Shown: positions 15,536 through 24,148 of the stretch, piece by piece
How positions within the stretch are numbered: the stretch's first letter is position 1
Layout: every line of letters begins with the position of its first letter
Assembly (NCBI GenBank): GCA_015654925.1
Contig: JAATFX010000146.1
Location: forward strand, 62,001 to 126,000
Origin: Enterobacterales bacterium
GTDB taxonomy: Bacteria; Pseudomonadota; Gammaproteobacteria; Enterobacterales; Enterobacteriaceae
DNA length: 64,000 bases
Reading direction: 5' to 3'
Notes under the pieces: generated by a model
What the model was told of the DNA's origin: nothing
The model's database searches: none
Seen by the model: only the letters and a program-made list of their open reading frames with translations
Translations under genes and position numbers: made by a program

Positions 15536-17194
15536 ATGTTTTGTGTGCAATGTGAACAAACCATCCGTACGCCGTCAGGTAATGGCTGCGCCTACACCCA
15601 GGGCATGTGCGGAAAAACGGCGGAAACATCGGATTTGCAGGACTTACTGGTGGCCGTGCTGCACGGCCTGTCGGCTTGGGCCGCCAAGGCGCGCGACCTG
15701 GGGATTATCGATCATCAGGTGGACAGCTTTGCCCCGCGCGCTTTTTTTTCCACACTCACCAACGTCAACTTCGATTCCCGGCGCATCGTGGAATATATCG
15801 GGCAAACGCTGACGCTGCGCGATGGCCTGGCTGAACGCTGCCTGCAGGCGGACCCGGCGCTGGAGCTTGACCATCCGCTGGCCCATCTCCATTTTACCGC
15901 GCTTTCCGTGGCCGGTTTGCAGCTGGAAGCCCCGCGCTTCGCCCTGGATCTCGATCGGGAACAGGTGGGCGAAGATATCCACGGCCTGCGCCTGCTTTGC
16001 CTGTACGGGCTTAAAGGAGCGGCGGCCTATATGGAGCATGCCCATGTGTTGGGGCAGTTCGATGATGACATCTACCGCCAATACCACGGCATTATGGCCT
16101 GGCTGGGCACTCGTCCGTCCGATATGGCCGAGCTGCTCGCCCAGGCGATGAATATCGGCAAAATGAATTTTGCCGTGATGGCCATCCTCGATCGCGGCGA
16201 AACGCAAACCTACGGCAATCCGGTGCCCACCAGGGTGAACGTGCGGCCGGTGGCCGGTAAAGCGATTTTGATCTCCGGCCATGATTTAAAAGACCTGCGC
16301 ATGCTGCTGGAGCAAACCGCGGGAAAGGGTATCAATATTTATACCCATGGCGAAATGCTGCCCGCCCATGGCTACCCCGAACTGAAAAAATTCCCGCACC
16401 TGATCGGCAACTACGGCAGCGGCTGGCAAAACCAGCAAAGCGAATTCGCCCGTTTCCCGGGGCCGGTGGTGATGACCTCCAACTGTATTATCGATCCGGC
16501 GGTGGGGCAGTATAACGATCGTATCTGGACGCGCAGCATCGTCGGCTGGCCGGGCGTCAAACACCTGGAAGGCGAGGATTTTTCCCCGGTCATCGCCCAG
16601 GCCCGGCAATTGGCCGGCTTCCCGTACAGTGAAATCGAGCATCTGATTACCGTCGGGTTTGGCCGGCAGACCCTGCTGGATGCGGCCGACACCGTGATCG
16701 ATTTGGTAGTGCGCAAAAAATTGCGCCACGTGTTTCTGGTCGGCGGCTGCGACGGCAGCCGCGATGAGCGCAGCTATTACACCGACTTTGCCCGCGCGGT
16801 GCCGGATGATTGCCTGATCATGACGCTGGCCTGCGGCAAATACCGCTTTAACAAACTGGATTTCGGCACGCTGGAAGGTTTGCCGCGCTTGCTGGATGTA
16901 GGCCAGTGCAACGATGCCTATGCCGCCATCACCCTGGCGGTCAAACTGGCCGACAAACTGGGCTGCGGCGTGAACGATTTGCCGCTGAGCATGGTGCTGT
17001 CGTGGTTTGAACAAAAGGCAATCGTGATTTTGCTGACCTTGCTGTCCCTGGGCGTCAAGAATATTTATACCGGCCCGACCGCCCCCGGCTTCCTGACGGA
17101 AAACCTGATGGCGATATTAAACCAGCAATTCGGTATGCGTTCCATCACCACGGTAACGCAGGATATGGACACGATACTTGCCGTTCCGGCCTGA
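15536..17194 (+). CDS. hcp: Hybrid cluster protein, NO reductase/hydroxylamine reductase
   Basis: A 552-residue class II hybrid cluster protein, close to the 550 of E. coli Hcp. The N-terminal cysteines 3, 6, 18 and 25 give the C-x2-C-x11-C-x6-C pattern of class II enzymes. Later conserved segments include NFDSRRIVEYIGQTL, YTHGEMLPAHGYP, VMTSNCIIDP, GGCDGSRDERSYYTDFA, LACGKYRFNKLDFG, DVGQCNDAYAA and NIYTGPTAPGF. The open frame extends nine codons upstream (to 15509), but that start lies within the NsrR operator, whereas ATG 15536 has AGAGAGG upstream. It detoxifies nitric oxide under anaerobic conditions, receiving electrons from Hcr, encoded 11 bp downstream. Confidence 0.95.
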   Translation: MFCVQCEQTIRTPSGNGCAYTQGMCGKTAETSDLQDLLVAVLHGLSAWAAKARDLGIIDHQVDSFAPRAFFSTLTNVNFDSRRIVEYIGQTLTLRDGLAERCLQADPALELDHPLAHLHFTALSVAGLQLEAPRFALDLDREQVGEDIHGLRLLCLYGLKGAAAYMEHAHVLGQFDDDIYRQYHGIMAWLGTRPSDMAELLAQAMNIGKMNFAVMAILDRGETQTYGNPVPTRVNVRPVAGKAILISGHDLKDLRMLLEQTAGKGINIYTHGEMLPAHGYPELKKFPHLIGNYGSGWQNQQSEFARFPGPVVMTSNCIIDPAVGQYNDRIWTRSIVGWPGVKHLEGEDFSPVIAQARQLAGFPYSEIEHLITVGFGRQTLLDAADTVIDLVVRKKLRHVFLVGGCDGSRDERSYYTDFARAVPDDCLIMTLACGKYRFNKLDFGTLEGLPRLLDVGQCNDAYAAITLAVKLADKLGCGVNDLPLSMVLSWFEQKAIVILLTLLSLGVKNIYTGPTAPGFLTENLMAILNQQFGMRSITTVTQDMDTILAVPA

Positions 17195-17205
17195 GGAGTT
17201 TTGCG

Positions 17206-18186
17206 ATGACCATGCCTTCGCCGCTATGCCCGTACCGCATGCAGGTGCACCATATTATCCAGGAGACGCCGGATGTCTGGACGCTGGCGCTGATCAACCA
17301 CGATTTTTATCCTTATCTGCCGGGGCAGTTCGCCCTGGTGAATATCGATAACGGCGCTGCCGTGCGGGCCTATACGCTCTCGTCGTCCCCCGGCCAGAAC
17401 CGTTTTATCACCCTGACCGTACGCCGCCTGGCGGACGGCCTGGGGTCGCGCTGGCTTACGCAGCGGGTGAAACCCGGCGATTATCTGTGGCTGTCCGCGG
17501 CGCAGGGCGAGTTTACCTGCCGGGACCCGGCAAGCGATCGCTATCTGTTCCTGGCGGCGGGCTGCGGCGTCACCCCGATTATGTCCATGTGCCGCTGGCT
17601 GGCGGCCAATCGTCCTGCGGCGGACGTTCAGGTGATTTACTGCGTGCGTTCGCCGGCGGATATTATTTTCGCCGCCGCGTGGCTGGCGTTGGGCAACTGG
17701 CTGCGCCTGACCGTGTTCACCGAACTGGATGCCGGCGAGGTTTACCAGCCGGGAAGATTACATCGGGAGGCGCTGCGCGCCCTGGCGCCGGATATCGCCG
17801 CCAGGACGGTTATGGCCTGCGGTCCCGCCCCGTGGATGGAACAGCAGGAAGCGGATGCCCGGGCGTTGGGCGCCGAAAACGTCGTGCTGGAGCGCTTTCA
17901 TACGCCGGCGCCGGCCGCGGCGACCGGGCTGCTGAACATTACGCTCTCCCGGCCGTTGGCGGCGTTCAGCGCGCCCGTAGGCCTGTCGCTGCTGGCCGCC
18001 CTGGAAGCGGAAAAAGTGCCGGTGAACGCCGCCTGCCGCGCCGGCGTCTGCGGCTGCTGCAAAACCCGCATAACCGCGGGCCGCTATCGCACCACCAGCA
18101 CCATGACCCTGAGCGAACAGGACATCGCCGACGGATACGTGCTGGCGTGCAGCTGCTACCCGCAGAGCGATATCGTGCTGGCCTGA
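17206..18186 (+). CDS. hcr: NADH oxidoreductase Hcr, electron donor to Hcp
   Basis: A 326-residue FAD and [2Fe-2S] protein, similar end to end to E. coli Hcr (322). The FAD site is RAYTLSSSPGQ, the NAD site AAGCGVTPIMSMCRWLA with MACGPAPWM, and the C-terminal plant-type ferredoxin has CRAGVCGCCKT plus a distal CSCYPQ cysteine. It passes electrons from NADH to Hcp. GGAG precedes the start at good spacing, and the gene almost abuts hcp, so the pair is one operon under the NsrR site. Confidence 0.95.
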   Translation: MTMPSPLCPYRMQVHHIIQETPDVWTLALINHDFYPYLPGQFALVNIDNGAAVRAYTLSSSPGQNRFITLTVRRLADGLGSRWLTQRVKPGDYLWLSAAQGEFTCRDPASDRYLFLAAGCGVTPIMSMCRWLAANRPAADVQVIYCVRSPADIIFAAAWLALGNWLRLTVFTELDAGEVYQPGRLHREALRALAPDIAARTVMACGPAPWMEQQEADARALGAENVVLERFHTPAPAAATGLLNITLSRPLAAFSAPVGLSLLAALEAEKVPVNAACRAGVCGCCKTRITAGRYRTTSTMTLSEQDIADGYVLACSCYPQSDIVLA

Positions 18187-18214
18187 TGGGGCCGGGCGCC
18201 GGCCGGAGCAGCTA

Positions 18215-18775
18215 TCACAGCATTTCCGGCCGGAACTGCCGCCGCCGGCTGATAACCTTGCCGGACACCATGAATACGCCGTCGCCGGTATAGTGCAGCG
18301 TCTCGGGGTATTTCGGGGTCGAGGCCGCCTGCGCTTTCACAATCTCAAAGATAAACAGGTTGTAGCGGTCGATCATGGCATCGTCATGCAGGCGGCATTC
18401 AAAATGGGCATGGCATTCGCGAATCAGCGGGGCCCGCACCCGCTGCGCCGGTGCCGCCGTCAGGCCAAAATGGCTGAACTTGTCGATGTCGGCGCCGGAG
18501 GTATTGCCGATGCCCACCACGATATCGGTAAGGGCGGTGGTCGGCAGGTTGATCGCGCACTCCCCGCTTTGGCGGATCATCTCAAAACTGTGGTTGCCGG
18601 CCGAAATCATGCAGGCCACCAGCGAGGGGGTGAATTCCAATACCGTTTGCCAGCCCAGGGTCATGATATTGGTTTGATCCTGCCAGCGGGATGACACCAG
18701 GACGATGGGGCCGGGTTCGAGATAGCGCCGCGCCAGGCTGACCGGAAGATCGTTTTTTCTGGCGAATCGGGTCAT
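18215..18775 (-). CDS. Flavin reductase-like (flavoredoxin-type) protein
   Basis: A 186-residue protein with the FMN-binding split-barrel fold of the flavin reductase/flavoredoxin family: PGPIVLVSSRWQDQTNIMTLGW near the N-terminus, GECAINLPTTAL in the centre and FSHFGLTAAPAQRVRAPLI afterwards. It probably binds FMN and moves electrons or reduces flavin. It overlaps the upstream HxlR gene by four bases and converges with hcr. HxlR regulators often control flavin-linked reductases in response to redox or electrophile stress, which suggests the setting. The physiological substrate is unknown. Confidence 0.8.
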   Translation of the reverse strand: MTRFARKNDLPVSLARRYLEPGPIVLVSSRWQDQTNIMTLGWQTVLEFTPSLVACMISAGNHSFEMIRQSGECAINLPTTALTDIVVGIGNTSGADIDKFSHFGLTAAPAQRVRAPLIRECHAHFECRLHDDAMIDRYNLFIFEIVKAQAASTPKYPETLHYTGDGVFMVSGKVISRRRQFRPEML

Positions 18776-19161
18776 ATTATCTCCTCATGGGGGTTGGTCG
18801 AGCGCCGATCGAACTCCCGCTGCGCCTGTTCCAGCGCCGGCAGATGTTCCCGCGTCCAGTTGTACAGCGCCTCGAAGGGTTGCTGCAATGAACGGCCGAG
18901 GGGCGTAAGGGAGTATTCCACCGCCACCGGTGAAACCGGAACCACCCGCCGGGCGACCAGCCCGTTTCTCTCCAGCCGGCGCAGCGCCTGGGTCAGCGCC
19001 TTTTGCGACACGCCTTCCAACTGGCGCTTTATGGCGTTAAAGCGCTGCGGCCGGGCGCAGAGCACGGTCAGGATCATTATGGTCCATTTATTGGCGATTT
19101 GATCGAGAATCGGGCGGGTGGCGCAGGCCGCGAAGAATACCTGCTCATTGGGTTCTGACAT
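18772..19161 (-). CDS. HxlR-family transcriptional regulator
   Basis: About 129 residues with a MarR/HxlR winged helix: CATRPILDQIANKWTIMILTVL, then FNAIKRQLEGVSQKALTQALRRLERNGLVAR and EYSLTPLGRSL. The conserved N-terminal Cys (CATRP) could be a redox sensor, as in YodB and HypR. The open frame reaches 19221, but that would begin inside the probable operator; the MSEPNEQ start at 19161 fits the family length. It is translationally coupled to the flavin reductase gene (ATGA overlap) and divergent from an SDR gene, with a palindrome between them. Confidence 0.85.
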   Translation of the reverse strand: MSEPNEQVFFAACATRPILDQIANKWTIMILTVLCARPQRFNAIKRQLEGVSQKALTQALRRLERNGLVARRVVPVSPVAVEYSLTPLGRSLQQPFEALYNWTREHLPALEQAQREFDRRSTNPHEEII

Positions 19162-19203
19162 GACGGTTACCATATGGATACCTAAGCGATATAAAGTGCC
19201 TAA

Positions 19204-19231
19204 TTGACAGTAAGTATACATTATATACTAT
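19204..19231 (+). promoter_or_regulatory. SDR promoter with HxlR-type operator in its spacer
   Basis: TTGACA (19204-19209) and TACTAT (19226-19231) form a strong -35/-10 pair with 16-bp spacing. Between them is the inverted repeat AGTATA-CATTA-TATACT (19213-19229). A repressor bound here would block RNA polymerase directly. The position between the divergent HxlR and SDR genes makes HxlR the likely ligand. Confidence 0.65.
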
Positions 19232-19270
19232 GGTGCTCCAATTAATCTCACGGCAAAGTGGAACATCGAT

Positions 19271-20002
19271 ATGGCAATTTTAAGCGGTAAGATCGCGGTT
19301 ATCACGGGCGGCAATAGCGGCATCGGCCTGGCCATCGCGCAGCGTTTCGTCGCGGAAGGCGCGTTTGTTTTTATCACCGGACGCCGGCAGGAGGAACTGG
19401 ATAAGGCGGTCGCGGTGATTGGCGAAAACGTGGAGGCGATACGGGGCGATCTTACCCGGGAAGCCGATCTGGAACGGCTGTTCGCGCGGGTGGGCGCCGC
19501 AAGAGGCCGGCTGGATATCCTCGTGGCCAATTCCGGCGTCAGTGAGCCGAGCCGGCTTGAAGACATCACGCCGGCGCATTATGACAGGACTTTTAATCTT
19601 AACGCCCGCGCGACGCTGTTTACGGTGCAAAAAGCGCTGCCGCTGATGTCGAAGGGGGCGGCCATCGTGCTGGTGGGATCGATAGCCGGTTCGATCGGTA
19701 CCCCTGAATATACCACATATGGGGCCACCAAGGCGGCGCTGCGCTCCTATGCGCGCACCTGGACCAGCGAATTGGCCGCGCGCGGCATCCGGGTGAATAC
19801 GCTCAGCCCCGGGCCGATCGACACGCCGATGTTCGCCCAGGTGACCGACGAGGCGCGGGAGGCCCTGACCGGTTTAGTTCCGCTGGGACGCCTGGGCCTG
19901 CCGCGGGAAGTCGCGGCCGCCGCCCTGTTCCTGGCATCGGATGAAAGCAGTTATATCGCCGGGGCCGAACTGTGCATTGACGGCGGCATGGCCCAGGTAT
20001 GA
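19271..20002 (+). CDS. SDR-family oxidoreductase
   Basis: A 243-residue classical short-chain dehydrogenase: cofactor loop TGGNSGIGLAIA, VANSGVSEPSRL in place of the usual NNAG, catalytic Ser in LVGSIAGSIG, Tyr-x3-Lys as YTTYGATKAAL, then LSPGPIDTPMF. The closing DGGMAQV is common in glucose/sorbitol-type SDRs. NADP is suggested by the RRQEE segment after beta-2. Its natural substrate cannot be read from sequence. It is divergent from the HxlR gene and probably part of its regulon, perhaps dealing with quinones or reactive carbonyls. Confidence 0.85.
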   Translation: MAILSGKIAVITGGNSGIGLAIAQRFVAEGAFVFITGRRQEELDKAVAVIGENVEAIRGDLTREADLERLFARVGAARGRLDILVANSGVSEPSRLEDITPAHYDRTFNLNARATLFTVQKALPLMSKGAAIVLVGSIAGSIGTPEYTTYGATKAALRSYARTWTSELAARGIRVNTLSPGPIDTPMFAQVTDEAREALTGLVPLGRLGLPREVAAAALFLASDESSYIAGAELCIDGGMAQV

Positions 20003-20054
20003 TGCAGCCATGACCCGCGCGCCGGAAGGTAACCCCGCGGCGCGCGGGGGCGGT

Positions 20055-20762
20055 TTAGCGTTCGCCCACGGGCAGCGCCGGGCCGCCCGGACGCAGGGTG
20101 ATGGATTCCTGGCCGGCGCGCAATAATACCGCGTCGTAGGGGCCGGACAGATGCACCTGGCCGTTATGCACGGCCAGCCAATCGCCTTCGGGCAGGCCGA
20201 CAATGGTCATCTCGGGGCGGGCGCGCAGCAGTTCGGCCAGCCGCTGGTTGCGGGTTTCCCCCTGATGACCGGCCGGCAGCAGATTGGTATAGTGCGGGTT
20301 AATCTGGAAATCGATCAGATCCAGCGCCGCAAAACCGCCGGGATCGACGATGGGCATATCATTGGTGGTGCATAAGGTGGGGCAGGCCAGGTTGGCGCCG
20401 GCGCTCCAGCCGATATAGGCGGCTCCCGCGCGTACCCGTTCGGCGATGGCCATTAATAATCCCCGCTCGCGGCAGCATTTGAGCAAGTGGAACGTATTGC
20501 CGCCGCCGACGATAATCACATCCGCCAGGCGGATGGCCGCCTGGGCGTCGTCTACGGCATGCAGGCTTTGCAGTTCGATATCCAGCGGTGCGAGCGCCTG
20601 GCGCACCTTGTCGGTATAGTCGTCCCAACTGGTCGTTACGCCGGCGAAAGGCACAAACACCGCCCGGCGCCGCTGCTTTAGCAGCGCCCGCATGGGGGCG
20701 ATGGCATGCGCCAGATACCCATGGCCGGGCAGCACCGAATTACTCAGTAATAGCAGTTCCAT
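20055..20762 (-). CDS. pepE: Peptidase E (alpha-aspartyl dipeptidase)
   Basis: A 235-residue S51-family dipeptidase that hydrolyses Asp-X dipeptides. The triad matches the E. coli/Salmonella numbering exactly: Ser120 in GWSAGAN, Asp135 in CTTND and His157 in INPHYTN. The nucleophile elbow and VGGGNTFHLL are intact. The open frame begins 18 codons earlier, but GGAGGG lies just before the ATG used here. It ends the IclR-OPT-DUF1177-AroM operon, 16 bp after aroM. Linkage to a peptide-type transporter suggests it degrades an imported aspartyl peptide rather than serving only general turnover. Confidence 0.92.
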   Translation of the reverse strand: MELLLLSNSVLPGHGYLAHAIAPMRALLKQRRRAVFVPFAGVTTSWDDYTDKVRQALAPLDIELQSLHAVDDAQAAIRLADVIIVGGGNTFHLLKCCRERGLLMAIAERVRAGAAYIGWSAGANLACPTLCTTNDMPIVDPGGFAALDLIDFQINPHYTNLLPAGHQGETRNQRLAELLRARPEMTIVGLPEGDWLAVHNGQVHLSGPYDAVLLRAGQESITLRPGGPALPVGER

Positions 20763-20778
20763 ATTCCCTCCGTAACGC

Positions 20779-21459
20779 TTAAACCAGCGCCGCCAACAAG
20801 CGGGCCAGCAAGGCATTCGATAATATCACCGGCAGGCCGGTGGCTTCACGCACTATCCGCCGATGCTGTTCGGTATAGCCCATGCAATCCATTACGATCA
20901 CCTCGGCCCGCTGCGCTTTAAGCTCCAGGGCGGCGGCGCCAAGCTGTTGCTCCGTGCTGTTATAGGGCGACGCCGCGGCATAACAGGGCGGTTGCTGCAG
21001 GGAGCGCCATTTGGCCCCTTCGCTGGTCATCTGTTCCGCCAGCGGCACCAGAATACCGGCCCGGCGCGGCCCGGCCAGCGCCGTAAGCACCGGCGGGACC
21101 AGCAGATCCGGTTCCACCAGCCATGCCCGGTCGCAGCTCAGGCCGTGGAACTCGCCGGTGCACAGCAGGGCGATGATGGAGCAGCCCCGCGCTTCCAGCC
21201 GGCTAAGTTTATCAATCACCGCCGCGCGCACCGCGTTTTTGCCCAAAATCACCGCGCCGCCGTCCAGCAGCCGGGTGGTCAGCACGGCTTCGCCGGGCGC
21301 CACGGGGAAATAGCGGGCGATAGTGTCGCGATCCAGCCCGTCAAGCACGCCCATATGCACGCATTCAACCCCCGCGGGCAAATGCTCCAGCAGGATCGGC
21401 GTGATATCGGCGCGCGGCGCCTGGCCGATGGTCAAGGTTCCCAACAAGGTTGCGGACAT
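20779..21459 (-). CDS. AroM family protein
   Basis: A 226-residue protein of the AroM family, about the length of E. coli AroM (225). Family landmarks are LGTLTIGQAPRADI, ALLCTGEF and VMDCMGYTEQHR; the two conserved cysteines resemble those of the Asp/Glu-racemase fold. The function of AroM is not established. A GTG five codons upstream lies inside the ribosome binding site (AAGGAG), so the ATG start is preferred. In E. coli, aroM is next to aroL; here it is in a peptide-related operon, so an aromatic-pathway role is not supported. I leave the symbol blank for that reason. Confidence 0.88.
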   Translation of the reverse strand: MSATLLGTLTIGQAPRADITPILLEHLPAGVECVHMGVLDGLDRDTIARYFPVAPGEAVLTTRLLDGGAVILGKNAVRAAVIDKLSRLEARGCSIIALLCTGEFHGLSCDRAWLVEPDLLVPPVLTALAGPRRAGILVPLAEQMTSEGAKWRSLQQPPCYAAASPYNSTEQQLGAAALELKAQRAEVIVMDCMGYTEQHRRIVREATGLPVILSNALLARLLAALV

Positions 21460-21470
21460 GATTATCTCCT

Positions 21471-22400
21471 TCACTGCCGTTGTTGCAAATGGGCCAGGGA
21501 GCCGTAAAGCTCAAGCAGGCGGCTATATTCCGCCGTATCGTAAAAACAACAGGTGCCGCGGGTAAATTCCTTCGCCACTTCCACCGCGAATTTGGCCACG
21601 GCGGCAATATCCGTTTCATGGCTGGCGCCGGTGCCGCAGCCGGGCACCGCGCTTTGCGCGCAAATCGCCACGCCCACCACCGGCGCGTCGGTGGCGATAG
21701 AAGGCTGTAGAATGCTGTTGAGATGAAACACGCCGTTGCCGTAAGGGGTAATATCCTGGGTGGTAATGGGAAACGTCGCCGGCAGCAGCCCGCTGGTCAT
21801 CTCCATGATACGCAGCAAATCTTCCGCTACCCGCAGGATATAGCCCTGTTTCACCGTGGGGGACAGGGCGAATCCTTTATGGTTGATGATCCGGTTGCCC
21901 TTGGTGGTGTCAATGGAAAGCACCGCGTCCATTTCCGGCAGGACTTCCTGCGCGTTCATATCCTCGGTTTCCACCGGCGAATCCATAAAATCCACCGGTT
22001 CATGGGGACGGGTGGGCGCATCGGGGCAGATATGGGTGGTCACGATGATATCGCCGGGCAGGGCATCGCCCTGGGTCTGCATATGCGCCAGCTTGACGGC
22101 GGCGGCGATGGCGGCGATGGCGCCGTCGGCGTCCGATACCAGGCCGATGCGCGTCGGCCGCGCGCCGATACCGCCTAAACGTCCTACGATACCCAGCGTC
22201 GGCGCCGTGCCGCCGCCGCGTTTACCCTCGTACCCCGGAATCACGACTTTGACGAAATCCGTCTTGCCTTTGGCGCCGGTGATTTCGGTTACGCTGACCT
22301 GGGCCGCCGGATAATCGGCGAGCAGGCGCACGACGGTTTGGCCGCTGGCAAAGGCGCTGTCGAATGCTTCGAATACATGTAGGGTCTGTAACAAACTCAT
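21471..22400 (-). CDS. DUF1177 family protein
   Basis: A 309-residue protein of the uncharacterised DUF1177 family. It contains TDFVKVVIPGYEGK, GRLGGIGARPTRIGLVSDADGA, GDIIVTTHICPDAPTRPHEPVDFM, LSIDTTKGNRI and CAQSAVPGCGTGASHETDI. The conserved His, Asp and Glu residues around residues 120-150 look like metal ligands, and parts recall M42-type aminopeptidase or amidase folds; this is only an impression. It lies 11 bp before aroM and 72 bp after the OPT transporter gene. The recurrent company of OPT, AroM and PepE suggests a step in use of a peptide-like nutrient. Confidence 0.82.
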   Translation of the reverse strand: MSLLQTLHVFEAFDSAFASGQTVVRLLADYPAAQVSVTEITGAKGKTDFVKVVIPGYEGKRGGGTAPTLGIVGRLGGIGARPTRIGLVSDADGAIAAIAAAVKLAHMQTQGDALPGDIIVTTHICPDAPTRPHEPVDFMDSPVETEDMNAQEVLPEMDAVLSIDTTKGNRIINHKGFALSPTVKQGYILRVAEDLLRIMEMTSGLLPATFPITTQDITPYGNGVFHLNSILQPSIATDAPVVGVAICAQSAVPGCGTGASHETDIAAVAKFAVEVAKEFTRGTCCFYDTAEYSRLLELYGSLAHLQQRQ

Positions 22401-22472
22401 GGCTATCTCTCACTATATTGATGCGGACGGTAAACGCGCCCGCGGCCGGCGTTCAGGCGGCGGGCGGCGCAA

Positions 22473-24131
22473 TTATTTGCCGCTTTTGCTGGAAAATACC
22501 GAATTGAAAAAGCTGAACAGGGCATCGCCGGCAATAATGCCCGCCGCGAACACCTCCATGCGGTTGCGCATCTTTTCGCCGCCCAGTTTCAGTACCGCCA
22601 GGCGGATGGCGATGCCGATCAATACCGCCCAACCCGCCAGCGGATTGGCTATCAGCAGACCGGTGGCCAGCAGCACGCCCAATTGGCGCCGCGATCCGCC
22701 GATCCATTGGATCAACGCGCCGGGGACGGCCCAAATCAGCAGGGAAGTGGCAATGTCGGGGGAGACCCCGGCCTGAATGGTGGCGGCATAAACCTTGGCC
22801 ACCGGCGGCACCAGGCCATTGGCGAAATAACCCTGGTAGCTGAGGTATACCACCGGGATGGCGATCACAAATGCGATCATCGCCGCAAACAGCTGCTGGC
22901 GGCGTCCCTCCAACTCAAAGGCCAGGTCGGCATTATTGCCGCGCAGGATAAACCCGGCTTTCAGATCGTAGCCCATATCCGCGAACGCCGGGCCGGTGGC
23001 CACGGAGAAGCCGCACAGCATCACCAGCGCCACCGGCGGAAAGCCAATCATGATGCCGATAATCAAGGTAATCAGCGCCACGGCGAAGGCCGGAAACCAG
23101 CCGGAATGCATGGCCGCCAGGCCGACGATCAATTCATGGATAAAGGCGGCGAAGGCGGCATACAGGATAAACGCCAGCAGCATGCCGACTGACATGGCGC
23201 TATACAGCCCGCCGCCCAGGGCAATCAGCGCGGCGATGATGATATAACCCGCCGCCCCAAGTCCCAGCGAACTGATAATGTGCCGGCGATCGGCCTGGGC
23301 GGCATCGATGTCCGCGGATGAGGCATTGGCCCGATCCAGCTTGCCGCCGCGAATGGTGGCGATCACCTGGCACAGCGCCACCAGCCCCGCGCCAATCATC
23401 ATACCGTGGGGGATGTAGTGCTTGCCGATATCAAAGCCGGCGATCGGCACGCTATATCCCCTGATCAGCAGGCCCAGGCCAAACATCGACAGGGCCCAGA
23501 CATTACCGATAAACGCCGTGCCGAGCGCGGCCATGGGTAATTTAAACCATGAACCCACGGCGCCGAGCAGCAGACCCGCGCCCAAAATGCCCGCCTGCTG
23601 TCCGCCCTGATCCCCCGCTTTGATGGATTCCGCCGCCGCGACTCCCGGCGGCCAGGCGCCGGCGGCCGGGAATACCGTAGTGTTGAACATGCGATATAGC
23701 AAATAGCCGTCCAAAAGCATGGCCAGGGAAACGCCGATAAACATCGGCAGCACCAGATCGGGACGCCCGAAGATGTACGGGATACCGATGGGCAGCAGCA
23801 GGCTATTGGCCGCGCCGAAGGTCGCCGATGAGATGGCGCTTTGCGCCAGGTTCTGGATATGAATCGACCGGAACCGTTTAAACAATTGCAGCGGTACCCG
23901 GGCGATAATCATGGCCACCAGCGCGCCGATAATCGACGTATTGGGCGTTACGCCCAGCGTGGTCAGCAATTGGATGCCGATCACTGCGCCAAAGATGCTC
24001 AGCAGCGATAAAAACAGCAGCGTGCCGGGATCGAAGCTGCCGGGATGCGTGCCGCGACCGCCGGCGCCGCCAGGCGCGGAAAGCGGGGCCGGGTTCTCCG
24101 GCGTCGGATGGGTGGGGGGACGACTAAACAT
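22473..24131 (-). CDS. OPT-family oligopeptide/metal-chelate transporter
   Basis: About 552 residues with a dozen or more hydrophobic segments, of the OPT superfamily. Diagnostic parts are the early ISSATFGAANSLLLPIGIPYIFGRPDLVLPMFIGVSLAM, KAGDQGGQQAGILGAGLLLGA, HYIPHGMMIGAGLVAL, and MGYDLKAGFILRGNN. OPT proteins bring in oligopeptides or metal-chelating peptides. The open frame extends 29 codons upstream into the IclR stop region; AGGAG precedes the ATG used here, 17 bp after iclR. The Pro-rich cytoplasmic N-terminus (PPTHPTPENPAPL) lies before the first helix. Substrate unknown; a peptide is favoured by pepE downstream. Confidence 0.85.
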   Translation of the reverse strand: MFSRPPTHPTPENPAPLSAPGGAGGRGTHPGSFDPGTLLFLSLLSIFGAVIGIQLLTTLGVTPNTSIIGALVAMIIARVPLQLFKRFRSIHIQNLAQSAISSATFGAANSLLLPIGIPYIFGRPDLVLPMFIGVSLAMLLDGYLLYRMFNTTVFPAAGAWPPGVAAAESIKAGDQGGQQAGILGAGLLLGAVGSWFKLPMAALGTAFIGNVWALSMFGLGLLIRGYSVPIAGFDIGKHYIPHGMMIGAGLVALCQVIATIRGGKLDRANASSADIDAAQADRRHIISSLGLGAAGYIIIAALIALGGGLYSAMSVGMLLAFILYAAFAAFIHELIVGLAAMHSGWFPAFAVALITLIIGIMIGFPPVALVMLCGFSVATGPAFADMGYDLKAGFILRGNNADLAFELEGRRQQLFAAMIAFVIAIPVVYLSYQGYFANGLVPPVAKVYAATIQAGVSPDIATSLLIWAVPGALIQWIGGSRRQLGVLLATGLLIANPLAGWAVLIGIAIRLAVLKLGGEKMRNRMEVFAAGIIAGDALFSFFNSVFSSKSGK

Positions 24132-24148
24132 AAAGAGCTCCTGCTGCG

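Noticed and set aside
16286..17014. 242-codon ORF antisense to hcp
   Set aside because: Hcp is unmistakable on the other strand; this frame has no recognisable domain.
18195..18240. CCGGCCGG-rich inverted repeat between hcr and the flavin reductase gene
   Set aside because: Made of short self-complementary GC units without a U-run; not distinguishable from local GC bias.
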